A DNA stretch of 64,000 bases, taken from NCBI RefSeq assembly GCF_022374895.2, contig NZ_CP092423.2, positions 620,001 through 684,000 of the forward strand. Reading direction: 5' to 3'. A model generated the notes under the pieces. It was given only the letters and a program-made list of their open reading frames with translations. It did no database searches and was not told where the DNA came from. Positions within the stretch are counted from its first letter, which is position 1, and the number at the start of each line of letters is the position of its first letter. Shown in pieces: positions 29,867-39,991 of this stretch. The DNA comes from Mycobacterium lentiflavum (lineage in GTDB: Bacteria > Actinomycetota > Actinomycetes > Mycobacteriales > Mycobacteriaceae). The position numbers and the translations under genes were made by a program.

Positions 29867-30988
29867 ATGGACCAGCTATGGGCCAACCGGGCAGCCAGCT
29901 CCGAAGCCGCCGTCACGCAGCGCCACCTGAAACGGTTGTGGGGCTTACCGGGAACGCAGCTGGGAGTGGTGGCGTGGCCCGCGACGCGGCGGACCCGGTT
30001 GTTCGGCACCTGGCACTACTGGTGGCAGGCGCACCTGCTGGATTGCCTGGTCGACGCGGAGCTGCGTGACCCACGGCCGCACCGGCGCGCGGCGATCAAC
30101 CGCCAGGTTCGCTCGCACCGGCTGCGCAACAACTTTCGCTGGACCAACAGCTATTACGACGACATGGCGTGGCTGGCGATCGCACTGGAACGCGCCGCCC
30201 GGATCGCCGGCGTCGAGCGCGGCCGCGCGCTGCCGAAACTCGCCGACCAGTTCATGAAGGCGTGGGTGCCCGAGGACGGCGGCGGCATCCCGTGGCGCAA
30301 GCAGGACCAGTTCTTCAACGCCCCGGCCAACGGACCGGCGGGAATCTTTCTGGCCCGCTACGGCGCCCGGCTCAAGCGCGCCGCGCAGATGGGCGACTGG
30401 ATCGACCAAACGCTGATCGACCCCGAGACCCATCTGGTGTTCGACGGCATCAAGGCGGGCTCGCTGGTGCGCGCGCAGTACACCTACTGCCAGGGCGTGG
30501 TGCTCGGTCTGGAGACCGAGCTGGCGAACCGCACCGGCGCCGAGGCTCGGGGCCGGCACGCGGCCCGGGTGCACCGGCTGGTGGCCGCCGTCAACGAACA
30601 CATGGCGCCGTCGGGCGTGCTGAAAGGTTCCGGCGGCGGCGACGGCGGGCTGTTCGCCGGCATCACCGCCCGTTATCTCGCGCTGGTCGCCACCGCACTG
30701 CCGGGTGACTCGGCCGACGACGCAGTGGCCCGCGACACCGCGCGCACCATCGTGCTGTCGAGCGCGAAATCGGCCTGGGACTACCGGCAAACGGTGGACG
30801 GACTGCCGCTGTTCGGGGCGTTCTGGGACCGCGACGCGACGTTGCCGACGACGGCCGGTGCGCAGGCACAGTTCGTCGAGGGTGCGGTGAACGCCTCCGA
30901 GACTGCCGAGCGCGACCTTTCGGTGCAGCTGTCGGGGTGGATGCTGATGGAGGCCGCATGTAACGTCACGGCCGAATCGTCGCATTAG
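29867..30988 (+). CDS. Glycoside hydrolase family 76 protein (Rv0365c-like)
   Basis: A 373-residue alpha/alpha-barrel protein of the GH76 endo-alpha-1,6-mannanase group. The paired catalytic aspartates lie in TNSYYDDMAWLAIA near residue 100, and the aromatic-rich HYWWQAHLLDCLVD and AQYTYCQGVVLG segments line the cleft. No signal peptide or membrane helix is seen, so action on cytoplasmic or periplasmic mannan-type glycans is uncertain. Mycobacterial relatives may act on the mannan of lipomannan or lipoarabinomannan (inference). Confidence 0.88.
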   Translation: MDQLWANRAASSEAAVTQRHLKRLWGLPGTQLGVVAWPATRRTRLFGTWHYWWQAHLLDCLVDAELRDPRPHRRAAINRQVRSHRLRNNFRWTNSYYDDMAWLAIALERAARIAGVERGRALPKLADQFMKAWVPEDGGGIPWRKQDQFFNAPANGPAGIFLARYGARLKRAAQMGDWIDQTLIDPETHLVFDGIKAGSLVRAQYTYCQGVVLGLETELANRTGAEARGRHAARVHRLVAAVNEHMAPSGVLKGSGGGDGGLFAGITARYLALVATALPGDSADDAVARDTARTIVLSSAKSAWDYRQTVDGLPLFGAFWDRDATLPTTAGAQAQFVEGAVNASETAERDLSVQLSGWMLMEAACNVTAESSH

Positions 30989-31000
30989 AAGGAGCACGCC

Positions 31001-32347
31001 GTGAGTAAAGTCCGCCCCGACGCCGAGACGGCGCTGCAAGACCTGCTGAAGGACGGAATCACCATTGCCGCAGGCGGTTTCGGCCTGTGCGGTATTCCGG
31101 AGAATCTGATCCTGGCGCTCGTGGACAGCGGCGTCAAAGAGCTCACGATCGTCGGAAACAACGCCGGGGTCGACGATTTCGGCATGGGTCTGTTGCTCAA
31201 GGGGCGTCAGGTCAAGAAAGTTATTGCCTCCTACGTAGGAGAGAACAAGGAATTCGAGCGCCAGGTGCTGGCCGGTGAGCTGGACCTGTCGCTCACCCCG
31301 CAGGGCACCCTGGCCGAGAAGTTACGCGCCGGCGGCGCGGGGATTCCGGGTTTCTACACCCGCACCGCGTTCGGCACCCAACTCGCCGAAGGCAAGGACA
31401 TGCGCGTCTTCGACGGCACCGAATACGTGCTGGAGGAAGGCATCCAGGCCGACGTCGCGATCGTCAAGGCGTGGAAGGGCGACACCGCCGGCAACCTGAT
31501 CTATCGGAAGACGGCGCGCAACTTCAACCCGATGATCGCCACCTGCGGCAAGGTGACGGTGGCCGAGGTCGAGGAACTGGTCGAGGTCGGCGAGCTGGAT
31601 CCCGATCAGATCCACACCCCCGGCATCTATGTGGACCGCATCATCCAGGGCGCCAGCTACCAGAAGCGAATCGAATTCCGTACCACCAGCGGTGCCGCCG
31701 CGGCCAAACACGAGAGCCCCATCCGCGAGATTATGGCCAAGCGCGCCGCGAAGGAACTGCGCGACGGTTACTACGTGAACCTGGGCATCGGCATCCCGAC
31801 GCTGGTCGCCAACTACATCCCCGACGGCATCAACGTGACCCTGCAGTCCGAGAACGGCCTGCTTGGTATCGGGGCATATCCGGCCGACGACGAGGTGGAT
31901 CCCGACCTGATCAACGCCGGGAAACAGACCATCACCACGATCGGCGGCTCCAGCTTCTTCAACAGCGCCGACTCGTTCGCGATGATCCGCGGCGGGCACA
32001 TCGACCTGTCCATCCTCGGCGGCCTGGAGGTGGCCGAGAACGGCGACCTGGCCAACTGGATGGTTCCCGGCAAGATGGTCAAGGGCCCGGGCGGTGCGAT
32101 GGATCTGGTGTCCGGGGTCAAGCGGGTGATCGTCGTGATGGATCACACGGCCAAGGACGGCAGCCCCAAGATCCTCAAGCAATGCACGCTCCCCCTGACC
32201 GGCAAGGGCGTGGTGGACATGATCATCACCGACCTGTGCGTGTTCGACGTCGACCCGGAACGCGGGCTCACGCTGACCGAACTACACCCCGGGGTGACGG
32301 TCGACGACGTCCGTGCCAAGACCGGTTGCGATTTCGTGGTCGCCTGA
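31001..32347 (+). CDS. Single-chain 3-oxoacid (succinyl-CoA:acetoacetate) CoA-transferase
   Basis: A 448-residue SCOT-type enzyme with alpha and beta subunits fused in one chain. The alpha part (1-235) has [14 protein letters not shown], and after a short Ala-rich linker the beta part (about 245-448) has [14 protein letters not shown] and the catalytic Glu284 in [10 protein letters not shown]. It moves CoA from succinyl-CoA to acetoacetate or another 3-oxoacid, for ketone or branched-chain catabolism. Bacterial versions are usually two genes (scoA/scoB), so the fusion is notable and resembles the eukaryotic arrangement. GTG start with AAGGAG upstream. Its 3' end overlaps the convergent DedA gene by 66 nt. 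Confidence 0.95.
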   Translation: MSKVRPDAETALQDLLKDGITIAAGGFGLCGIPENLILALVDSGVKELTIVGNNAGVDDFGMGLLLKGRQVKKVIASYVGENKEFERQVLAGELDLSLTPQGTLAEKLRAGGAGIPGFYTRTAFGTQLAEGKDMRVFDGTEYVLEEGIQADVAIVKAWKGDTAGNLIYRKTARNFNPMIATCGKVTVAEVEELVEVGELDPDQIHTPGIYVDRIIQGASYQKRIEFRTTSGAAAAKHESPIREIMAKRAAKELRDGYYVNLGIGIPTLVANYIPDGINVTLQSENGLLGIGAYPADDEVDPDLINAGKQTITTIGGSSFFNSADSFAMIRGGHIDLSILGGLEVAENGDLANWMVPGKMVKGPGGAMDLVSGVKRVIVVMDHTAKDGSPKILKQCTLPLTGKGVVDMIITDLCVFDVDPERGLTLTELHPGVTVDDVRAKTGCDFVVA

Positions 32348-32977
32348 ACCCAATTTGGCGGCACGCCGTCGCGCCAGGTAGCCGCGCGTGGCGGCGATGA
32401 ATGCCGGCAACATCGAGACGAACAGGATGACCAGGATGATTTTTTCCAGGTTCTGGTGCACGAACGGCACGTTGCCCAGGAAGTAGCCGGCCACCGTCAC
32501 GCCGCCGCCCCACAGCACGCCCCCGACGATGTCGAACGCCAAGTACACCGGATAGCGCATGTAGGACACTCCGGCGACGACCGGCGTGAACGTTCGGATG
32601 AACGGCATGAAGCGGGCCAGGATGATGGCCGCGGGTCCGTACTTTTCGAAGAAGGCGTGCGAATCGGTGACGTAGTGCTGCTTGAAGAAGCGGGAATCTT
32701 CCTTCTTGAACAGCGCGGGCCCGATGCGGCGGCCGATGAAGTATCCGGTCTGGTCGCCCAGCACCGCCACCACGGCGACTGCCGGCGCCAGCACCCAGAT
32801 GTTCAGCGTTCCGTGCGCGGCCAGCAAACCGCCCGTGAACAGCAGTGATTCACCGGGGAGCAGCGGAAACAGCAGGCCGGTCTCGACGAAGACGATGACC
32901 AGGATGGTCGGTAACACCGCGGAGGCGAACAGGCCCTGGGGTCCGATCCAGAACATCGGATCGATGATGTCGGGCAT
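32282..32977 (-). CDS. DedA-family membrane protein (Rv0364-like)
   Basis: A 231-residue polytopic protein with a re-entrant segment [20 protein letters not shown] near the start, the family signature [19 protein letters not shown] about residue 125, and four or five membrane helices. DedA/VTT proteins are thought to flip or transport lipids such as undecaprenyl phosphate or phosphatidylethanolamine and to support membrane potential. ATG 32977 is preferred over a GTG three codons upstream. Its last 66 nt overlap the CoA-transferase gene on the other strand. Divergent from fba. Confidence 0.92.
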   Translation of the reverse strand: MPDIIDPMFWIGPQGLFASAVLPTILVIVFVETGLLFPLLPGESLLFTGGLLAAHGTLNIWVLAPAVAVVAVLGDQTGYFIGRRIGPALFKKEDSRFFKQHYVTDSHAFFEKYGPAAIILARFMPFIRTFTPVVAGVSYMRYPVYLAFDIVGGVLWGGGVTVAGYFLGNVPFVHQNLEKIILVILFVSMLPAFIAATRGYLARRRAAKLGSGDHEIATGLGTDVVDRHPGV

Positions 32978-33076
32978 CAAAACCACTCAGCCGTTACGGC
33001 GGCGCTCATGGTGCCTCAACATACCGGCCCCGAGGTGGGTGCCCGCCGTCAACGTCGGGTTGCGATACTGAGGCAA

Positions 33077-33093
33077 CTGAAGTCTTCAGGAGG
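33077..33093 (+). promoter_or_regulatory. Palindrome overlapping the fba ribosome-binding site
   Basis: CTGAAG-T-CTTCAG (33077-33089) runs into the AGGAGG Shine-Dalgarno sequence (33088-33093), six bases before the fba start codon. It could be an operator or affect translation initiation; the one-base centre makes a stable hairpin less likely. Confidence 0.4.
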
Positions 33094-33098
33094 AACCC

Positions 33099-34133
33099 AT
33101 GCCCATCGCAACCCCCGAGGTCTACGCCGAGATGCTGGGACGCGCCAAGGAGAACGCGTACGCCTTCCCGGCCATCAACTGCACCTCGTCGGAGACCGTC
33201 AACGCCGCCATCAAGGGCTTCGCCGACGCCGGCAGCGACGGCATCATCCAGTTCTCCACGGGCGGTGCGGAGTTCGCCTCCGGCCTCGGCGTCAAGGACA
33301 TGGTCACCGGTGCCGTCGCGCTGGCCAAGTTCACCCGCGTCATCGCGGCCAAGTACCCGATCAACGTCGCGCTGCACACCGACCACTGCCCCAAGGACAA
33401 GCTGGACACTTACGTGCGCCCGCTGCTGGCCATCTCGGCCGAACGGGTGGCGGCCGGCAAGAATCCGCTGTTCCAGTCGCACATGTGGGACGGTTCGGCG
33501 GTGCCGATCGACGAAAACCTCTCCATCGCCAAGGAACTGCTCAAGACCGCGGCGGCGGCCAAGATCATCCTCGAGGTCGAGATCGGCGTCGTCGGCGGCG
33601 AGGAGGACGGCGTCGAGGGCGCGATCGACGACAAGCTCTACACCACCCCGGAGGACTTCGAGAAGACCATCGACGCGCTGGGCCACGGTGAGCACGGCAA
33701 GTACCTGCTGGCCGCCACGTTCGGCAACGTGCACGGCGTCTACAAGCCCGGCAACGTCAAGCTGCGCCCCGACATCCTGGATCAGGGCCAGAAGGTCGCG
33801 TCGGCCAAGCTCGGTCTGCCCGACGGGTCCAAGCCGTTCGACTTCGTCTTCCACGGCGGTTCGGGCTCGCTGAAGTCGGAGATCGAAGAGGCGCTGCGCT
33901 ACGGCGTGGTGAAGATGAACGTCGACACCGACACCCAGTACGCGTTCACCCGCCCGCTGGCCGGCCACATGTTCACTAACTACGACGGTGTGCTCAAGGT
34001 CGACGGCGAGGTCGGCAACAAGAAGGTCTACGACCCGCGCAGCTACCTCAAGAAGGCCGAAGCGTCGATGACCGAGCGCGTGATCGAGGCCTGCAACGAC
34101 CTGCACTGCGCCGGAAAGTCAGTCAGCGCCTGA
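33099..34133 (+). CDS. fba: Class II fructose-bisphosphate aldolase
   Basis: A 344-residue zinc-dependent aldolase that splits fructose 1,6-bisphosphate in glycolysis and makes it in gluconeogenesis. The zinc and active-site segments are HTDHCPKD (about residue 93), the E-rich EVEIGVVGGEEDGVEG, FGNVHGVYKPGN and FHGGSGSLKSEIEEAL. Length and sequence are those of the essential mycobacterial Fba. A perfect AGGAGG ribosome site is present. It is monocistronic, ending at hairpins before the convergent membrane protein. Confidence 0.99.
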   Translation: MPIATPEVYAEMLGRAKENAYAFPAINCTSSETVNAAIKGFADAGSDGIIQFSTGGAEFASGLGVKDMVTGAVALAKFTRVIAAKYPINVALHTDHCPKDKLDTYVRPLLAISAERVAAGKNPLFQSHMWDGSAVPIDENLSIAKELLKTAAAAKIILEVEIGVVGGEEDGVEGAIDDKLYTTPEDFEKTIDALGHGEHGKYLLAATFGNVHGVYKPGNVKLRPDILDQGQKVASAKLGLPDGSKPFDFVFHGGSGSLKSEIEEALRYGVVKMNVDTDTQYAFTRPLAGHMFTNYDGVLKVDGEVGNKKVYDPRSYLKKAEASMTERVIEACNDLHCAGKSVSA

Positions 34134-34141
34134 GTTTCTGT

Positions 34142-34194
34142 GCCGAGCGTGAAGTTAGCTTGACGCTCGGCGCCCAACGTGAAACTGGTTTCAC
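34142..34194. terminator. Tandem hairpin and palindrome downstream of fba
   Basis: GCCGAGCGT/ACGCTCGGC form a 9-bp stem (34142-34150 and 34163-34171) with an inner AAG/CTT pairing. A second palindrome GTGAAAC-TG-GTTTCAC follows at 34179-34194. Both are in the convergent gap between fba and the next membrane protein and could end transcription from both sides. No U-tract is present. Confidence 0.55.
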
Positions 34195-34222
34195 ACTCGC
34201 GAGACGCTAGCCGCTGGGGGCG

Positions 34223-35065
34223 CTAGCCGCTGGGGGATTGGCAGATCTTCCACTGGTCGTCGCGGTACTGCAGGTCGAGGCTGCGCGTCGAGCGGACCTG
34301 CGGGTCGTAGGCCATGAACGTGGTGACGTTGGCTTCGGCGTGCTGGCCGTTGACGACGATCTGGTCGATGCTGGCGATGACCGGATACTGCTTGGCCGCC
34401 GAAACCCGTTGGTAGGTCTCGTTCCACGAGCGCTCGTCGTAGTCGACGTAGCCGTCGCGGGTAGTGCCGCAGGTGATGCTGCGCAGCTGGGTCAGGTCGC
34501 CGCGCTGCACCGCCGTGTCGAAGGCGTGGATGGATTGGCGCACCATGTCTTCCTGCGAGACGTGTGAGTGCTTGCCGCGGGTCAACAGCACGGTGCCCAG
34601 GATGGCGATCGCCGCCAGTGCCAACACGATCACCGTGATCGCCAGCACCCAGCCCCAGTTGAAACTCCTGCCTGCCGGCCGCGCCTTCGCGCCGTCGCGG
34701 CCCGGAATAGATTGCGGCACAGCAGATTTGGGAGGCATCGGCGGTTGCCCGGGCAGTGGCGGCTGCCCCGGCGGCCCGGGCTGCCCCGGGGACGTCGAGA
34801 ACACTTCCGTCGCGGGCTCCGCGGCGGTTTGGATGATCGCCGTTTCCTTCGCGTCGAAGCCCGGCGCGGTGAAGCGGCGTTCGGGCTGCTGGTCGTCCGG
34901 ATTGGCCGCGGGGCCGTTGCCGGGATCGGGCTTGTCGATCACCACGGTCTCGGTCTCGGGGTCGGGGGGAAGCAGCGGACGGGCCTCGGTTGCGTCGTCG
35001 GCCTGCTCCGCGGTCGGGTCCTCACCCGGCGGGGTGCCGCGGTCGGGCTCCGGTGGGTTAGGCAT
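34223..35065 (-). CDS. Proline-rich single-pass membrane protein (Rv0361-like)
   Basis: A 280-residue protein: about 150 residues of Pro/Glu/Asp-rich disordered cytoplasmic sequence, one transmembrane helix (WVLAITVIVLALAAIAILGT), and an extracytoplasmic domain of about 110 residues resembling the small NTF2-like domains of mycobacterial membrane proteins. No catalytic motif. The ATG at 35065 is the first in the MPNPPEPDRG context and is divergent from the DUF3151 gene 45 nt away. The last codons and stop are duplicated downstream (16-bp period at 34208-34239). Function unknown. Confidence 0.8.
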   Translation of the reverse strand: MPNPPEPDRGTPPGEDPTAEQADDATEARPLLPPDPETETVVIDKPDPGNGPAANPDDQQPERRFTAPGFDAKETAIIQTAAEPATEVFSTSPGQPGPPGQPPLPGQPPMPPKSAVPQSIPGRDGAKARPAGRSFNWGWVLAITVIVLALAAIAILGTVLLTRGKHSHVSQEDMVRQSIHAFDTAVQRGDLTQLRSITCGTTRDGYVDYDERSWNETYQRVSAAKQYPVIASIDQIVVNGQHAEANVTTFMAYDPQVRSTRSLDLQYRDDQWKICQSPSG

Positions 35066-35110
35066 GAGTTGGAGCTTAGTCACCCGCGGCGGGACGGCAG
35101 AATAGAACGT

Positions 35111-35524
35111 ATGACACCAATGGGTGATCTCCTGGGACCTGATCCGATCCTGCTGCCCGGCGACAGCGAAGCCGAAGCCGAGCTGCTCGCCGGCGAGAAT
35201 CCGGGCATCGTCGCGGCGGCGCACCCGTCGGCGTCGGTGGCCTGGGCGGCGCTGGCCGAGGAGGCGCTGGCCGACGACCGGGCCATCACCGCGTACGCGT
35301 ATGCCCGGACCGGCTACCACCGCGGTCTGGACCAATTGCGCCGCAACGGCTGGAAGGGATTCGGCCCGGTGCCCTATTCGCACGAGCCCAACCGCGGCTT
35401 CCTGCGCTGTGTGGCCGCGTTGGCCAAGGCCGCCGACGCGATCGGCGAGACCGACGAGCTGAACCGCTGCCTCGACCTGCTCGACGACTGCGACCCGGTG
35501 GCCCGCAAAGAGCTGGGGCTCTAG
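35111..35524 (+). CDS. DUF3151 protein (Rv0360c-like)
   Basis: A 137-residue actinobacterial protein of unknown function, with MGDLLGPDPILLPGDSEAE at the N-terminus and a helical, TPR-like core containing YAYARTGYHRGLDQLRRNGW and GFLRCVAALAKAADAIG. It has no signal peptide or membrane segment. The ATG at 35111 gives the conserved N-terminus. The stop overlaps that of the convergent CDF transporter by 3 nt. Confidence 0.88.
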   Translation: MTPMGDLLGPDPILLPGDSEAEAELLAGENPGIVAAAHPSASVAWAALAEEALADDRAITAYAYARTGYHRGLDQLRRNGWKGFGPVPYSHEPNRGFLRCVAALAKAADAIGETDELNRCLDLLDDCDPVARKELGL

Positions 35525-36414
35525 TAGTTCTCCGAGCAGTCGCTGTCGCGGTTCTCGACCTGCACGGTGGCGTGCTCGAGCCCGCGCTCGTGCAGCACCT
35601 CACGCGCGTCGCTGAACACCCTGGTCGAGTCGTTGGAGCTGATCAGGTGCACCGTGCACATGTCCTTACCCGGCGACAGCGTCCAGACGTGCAGGTCGTG
35701 CACTTCGGTCACGCCGTCGACGGCGCCCAGGGCCGACCGCAGCTCCTCGACGTCGATGTGGGCCGGCGACGCCTCGGACAGAATCCGCAGCGCGGCCCGC
35801 GCCAGCGAGAACGCGCGAGGCAGCACCCAGAGGGCCACCAGCACGGCGACCACGACGTCGGCGTAAGGCCAATGCGTCGTGACGGTCACGACACCGGCGA
35901 TCAGCACGCCCAGGCTGCCGACGGTGTCGGCGATCACCTCCATGTAGGCGCCCTTGACGGCCAGGCTGCCCTCGGAGTGTGACCGCAGCAGCATCGCGAC
36001 CACGAAGTTGGCGATCAGCCCGGCCAGCGCCACCACGATCATCGGTATGCCGGGAACGTCTGCTCCCGTACCGAGCCGCTCGATGGCCTCGTAGAGGATG
36101 AAGGTCGCCACGCCGACCAACAGCACCGCGTTGGCCACCGCGGTGAAAACCTCGGCGCGGTGCCAGCCGTAGGTTCGATCCGGCGACGTGCTGCCGCGCT
36201 TGGCCAGCACCACAGCCCCCAGCCCCATGAACACCGCGACGACGTCGGTCAGCATGTGCCCGGCGTCTGCCAGCAGCGCAAGGGAATTGATCAGCAGCGA
36301 GGTGGTCAGCTCGATTACGAAGAACGTCGCCAAAATCCCGGCGGCCATGATCATGCGGGGGATCATCCGAGACGCGTCGGCCTCGGCGGGGGTGTGACTG
36401 TGTCCTGCGCCCAT
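35521..36414 (-). CDS. Cation diffusion facilitator (Zn/Co/Cd exporter)
   Basis: A 297-residue CDF antiporter with six transmembrane helices and a C-terminal cytoplasmic metal-sensing domain. Helices 2 and 5 carry the transport-site HxxxD motifs (LLADAGHMLTDVVAV and YMEVIADTVGSLGVL), and the N-terminus has GHSH. The tail has the family VHDLHVWTLSPG. It should export zinc or a similar divalent metal from the cytoplasm. ATG 36414 is preferred over a TTG three codons upstream. A near-perfect palindromic operator lies just before the start codon, pointing to metal-responsive ArsR-type repression. Confidence 0.92.
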   Translation of the reverse strand: MGAGHSHTPAEADASRMIPRMIMAAGILATFFVIELTTSLLINSLALLADAGHMLTDVVAVFMGLGAVVLAKRGSTSPDRTYGWHRAEVFTAVANAVLLVGVATFILYEAIERLGTGADVPGIPMIVVALAGLIANFVVAMLLRSHSEGSLAVKGAYMEVIADTVGSLGVLIAGVVTVTTHWPYADVVVAVLVALWVLPRAFSLARAALRILSEASPAHIDVEELRSALGAVDGVTEVHDLHVWTLSPGKDMCTVHLISSNDSTRVFSDAREVLHERGLEHATVQVENRDSDCSENY

Positions 36415-36421
36415 GGCCAAC

Positions 36422-36454
36422 AATATATGCGTGCAATCGCATATATTGCAATAT
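36422..36454. promoter_or_regulatory. Nested palindromic operator of the CDF exporter
   Basis: AATATATGCG-N6-CGCATATATT (36422-36447) has perfect 10-bp arms, and a 12-bp palindrome ATATTGCAATAT follows at 36443-36454. The AT-rich dyad starts 8 bp upstream of the exporter ATG and resembles ArsR/SmtB-type sites. It fills almost the whole 40-nt gap to the upstream protease gene, so any promoter must overlap it. Confidence 0.75.
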
Positions 36455-37231
36455 CTAGAACCAGCGGCTCCAGAAGCGGGTCAGCGAGTTTCCGGCGCTG
36501 GCCAGCAGGTGCGGCACCCCGGAGAAGTCGAAAAGCCAGTCCACCACCCCGAATAGCCACTGGTTGACCACCGGCGCCAGCAGCAGGAACAGCAGAATGA
36601 ACACGCCGTACTGTTTGGCCGGCGCGACGGCGCGCTGCGTCTCCGGGCTCAGATGCGGTTCCAGGGCGTCATAGCCGTCCAGCCCGGGGACGGGCAGCAG
36701 GTTCAGCACCACGGCCATGATCTGCAGGAGACCCAGAAACGCCACGCCCGCCCACAGCACCCAATGCTCCGGGTCAAAGAACAGCCGGGTCAGCGTCAGC
36801 AGCAACACCGCCAGCAGTAGATTGGCGGCCGGTCCGGCCAGGCTGACCAGCGTGCGGCGCGTCGGCGACATGAACCAGGTGCGCACATACACCGCGGCAC
36901 CGGGCAGGCCGATCCCGCCGAGCGCGATGAACACCATCGGCAGCAGCAACGACAACCCGGGATGGGCATAGCGCCGCGGATCCAGCGTCAGGTAGCCGCG
37001 GACCTCCTCGTCGTGGTCGCCGAATCGCCACGCGGTCGCCGCGTGGCCGAATTCGTGCAGGCATAACGAAACCAGCCAGCCGGCGACCACGAAGATGAAC
37101 ACCCCGGCATAGGACATCGGCCGCACGGTCGTCCCGGCCAGCCAGGCGAGCACACCGCCGACCGCCGTCAATGCGATCAGTGCCAAGAAGATTGGGCTGG
37201 GTCGCACCGACGCGTGCCCCTTGGAGTCCAC
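36455..37231 (-). CDS. Site-2 protease (M50) family membrane protein (Rv0359-like)
   Basis: A 258-residue intramembrane metalloprotease with about six helices. The zinc site HEFGH lies at residues 59-63 in the second helix and the third-ligand motif LLPVPGLDGYDAL at about 178-190. Such proteases cut membrane-embedded regulators or signal peptides. No PDZ domain is present, which places it in the minimal group rather than with Rip1. GTG start. It lies between the CDF gene and the Rv0358-like gene on the same strand; the substrate is unknown. Confidence 0.9.
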   Translation of the reverse strand: MDSKGHASVRPSPIFLALIALTAVGGVLAWLAGTTVRPMSYAGVFIFVVAGWLVSLCLHEFGHAATAWRFGDHDEEVRGYLTLDPRRYAHPGLSLLLPMVFIALGGIGLPGAAVYVRTWFMSPTRRTLVSLAGPAANLLLAVLLLTLTRLFFDPEHWVLWAGVAFLGLLQIMAVVLNLLPVPGLDGYDALEPHLSPETQRAVAPAKQYGVFILLFLLLAPVVNQWLFGVVDWLFDFSGVPHLLASAGNSLTRFWSRWF

Positions 37232-37240
37232 CGGTCGAAA

Positions 37241-37894
37241 CTACCGGACCAGCAACCAGCCTTCGACGTGGCGGTAGAACGTCGATCGCCTGGCCGGGCG
37301 GGGCGCGGCGATACCGTCGCGCACCACGACCACGCCGGTGCTGCCCAACTGGACGGCGCGCCCGGTCACCCAGCGGCGCCAGCGTCCGTGCACCGCGGCG
37401 CGCAGCCCCGGCACGGCGAGCGTCGGCTCGATGTCCGCGCCGGTGACGTTGCCGTCGAACAGCTGCGTGTCGTCGACGACGGCCTCGCCGTGCAGCAGCT
37501 CCTGGTTTTCGGGTGGCAGCCAGCGGGCGCGGCCGACGATCACCGCGCCGGTCTCGTCGCGCACCAGGGTGACCCGCCCGGGCGTGCCGCGCCGGGCCCG
37601 ACGGGCTGCGCGCCATCCCGCCGGCACGCGGTAGACGCGGGTCGCGCGGGTGCGGCGGGGCGGCACGTAGGCCACTTCGACGTCGAGTCGCTCGGCGCGC
37701 AGCAGCCGGCCCAGCACGGCTGCCAGCTCGGCGTCGGCGCCGAGCACGACCAGCCGTCGGTACGGCCCGATCGCGGCGTCGATGTCGGCCGGGCTCTGCA
37801 CCCGGTGGACGGGCGGGCCGCCGAGCGGCCCAGGCAGTCGCCGGTCGCCGAAGCACAACACCGCCACGTTGGCCGTGTCCGCGGCGATATTCAT
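37241..37894 (-). CDS. Conserved mycobacterial hypothetical protein (Rv0358-like)
   Basis: A 217-residue soluble protein. The N-terminal part reads like a small nucleotide- or sugar-binding alpha/beta domain (NVAVLCFGDRRLPGPLGG; YRRLVVLGADAELAAVLGRL), followed by a beta-rich, Arg-heavy region (VTLVRDETGAVIVGRARWLP). No catalytic residues stand out. It is 9 nt upstream of the site-2 protease and on the same strand, so the two are probably co-transcribed. A distant relation to diacylglycerol-kinase-like proteins is possible but not supported by a clear motif. Confidence 0.75.
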   Translation of the reverse strand: MNIAADTANVAVLCFGDRRLPGPLGGPPVHRVQSPADIDAAIGPYRRLVVLGADAELAAVLGRLLRAERLDVEVAYVPPRRTRATRVYRVPAGWRAARRARRGTPGRVTLVRDETGAVIVGRARWLPPENQELLHGEAVVDDTQLFDGNVTGADIEPTLAVPGLRAAVHGRWRRWVTGRAVQLGSTGVVVVRDGIAAPRPARRSTFYRHVEGWLLVR

Positions 37895-38005
37895 GGGCTC
37901 CTCGCGACCTGCTGGGCTCGAGCAAATTTGCCCGGTTCCTCGGCGGTCCGCAAGACGCCCGCATCGTCACCGGACTAAGGTGGGTCCCCGGCTGGACCAC
38001 AATAA

Positions 38006-39327
<1,322 letters not shown>

Positions 39328-39328
<1 letters not shown>

Positions 39329-39969
39329 TGAGCGATCCTGATCCCAAAGAACTCGATCCCGAATACGAACACCACGGCGGCTTTCCCGAATACGGCCCGG
39401 CCACCCCGGGCCCGGGATTCGGACGGTTCGTGGCGGCCATGCGCCGGCTGCAGGACCTCGCCGTCTCCGCCGACCCGTCCGACGACGTCTGGGACGACGC
39501 GGCCGCCCGTGTGGTGGCGCTGACGGAGTTGCTGGGGCCGTTTCAGGCCCAGGTGGAAGGTCAGGCGCCGGCGGGCCGCACGCCCGATCTGCCCGGCATG
39601 GGCAGCTTGCTGCTGCCGCCGTGGACGTTGACCCGTTACGCGCCCGACGGCGTCGAAATGACGGGCCATTTCACCCGTTTCCACGTCGGCGGCAACTACG
39701 CGGTGCACGGCGGTGTGCTGCCGCTGCTGTTTGACCACATGTTCGGGATGATCTCCCACGCCGCGGGACGCCCGATCAGTCGCACGGCCTTCCTGCATGT
39801 CGACTATCGCAAGGTCACGCCGACCGACGTGCCGTTGCTGGTGCGCGGTCGAGTCACCAGCACCGAGGGCCGCAAGGCGTTCGTCTGTGCCGAATTGGTC
39901 GACGGTGACCAGACGCTGCTGGCCGAGGCCAACGGCTTGATGGTGCGGTTATTGCCCGGTCAGCCCTGA
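39328..39969 (+). CDS. PaaI-type hotdog thioesterase (Rv0356c-like)
   Basis: A 213-residue protein with a variable acidic N-terminus of about 100 residues and a C-terminal hotdog domain. The domain contains HFTRFHVGGNYAVHGGVLPL and the helix motif LFDHMFGMISHAAGR, followed by FLHVDYRKVTP, the PaaI/4HBT thioesterase pattern. It probably hydrolyses an acyl-CoA thioester in the cytoplasm; the substrate is unknown. The GTG start overlaps the purA stop by 1 nt, so the genes are co-transcribed, although no metabolic link is obvious. Confidence 0.85.
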
Positions 39970-39991
39970 CGCGCGCCCGTAGCATTCACTT

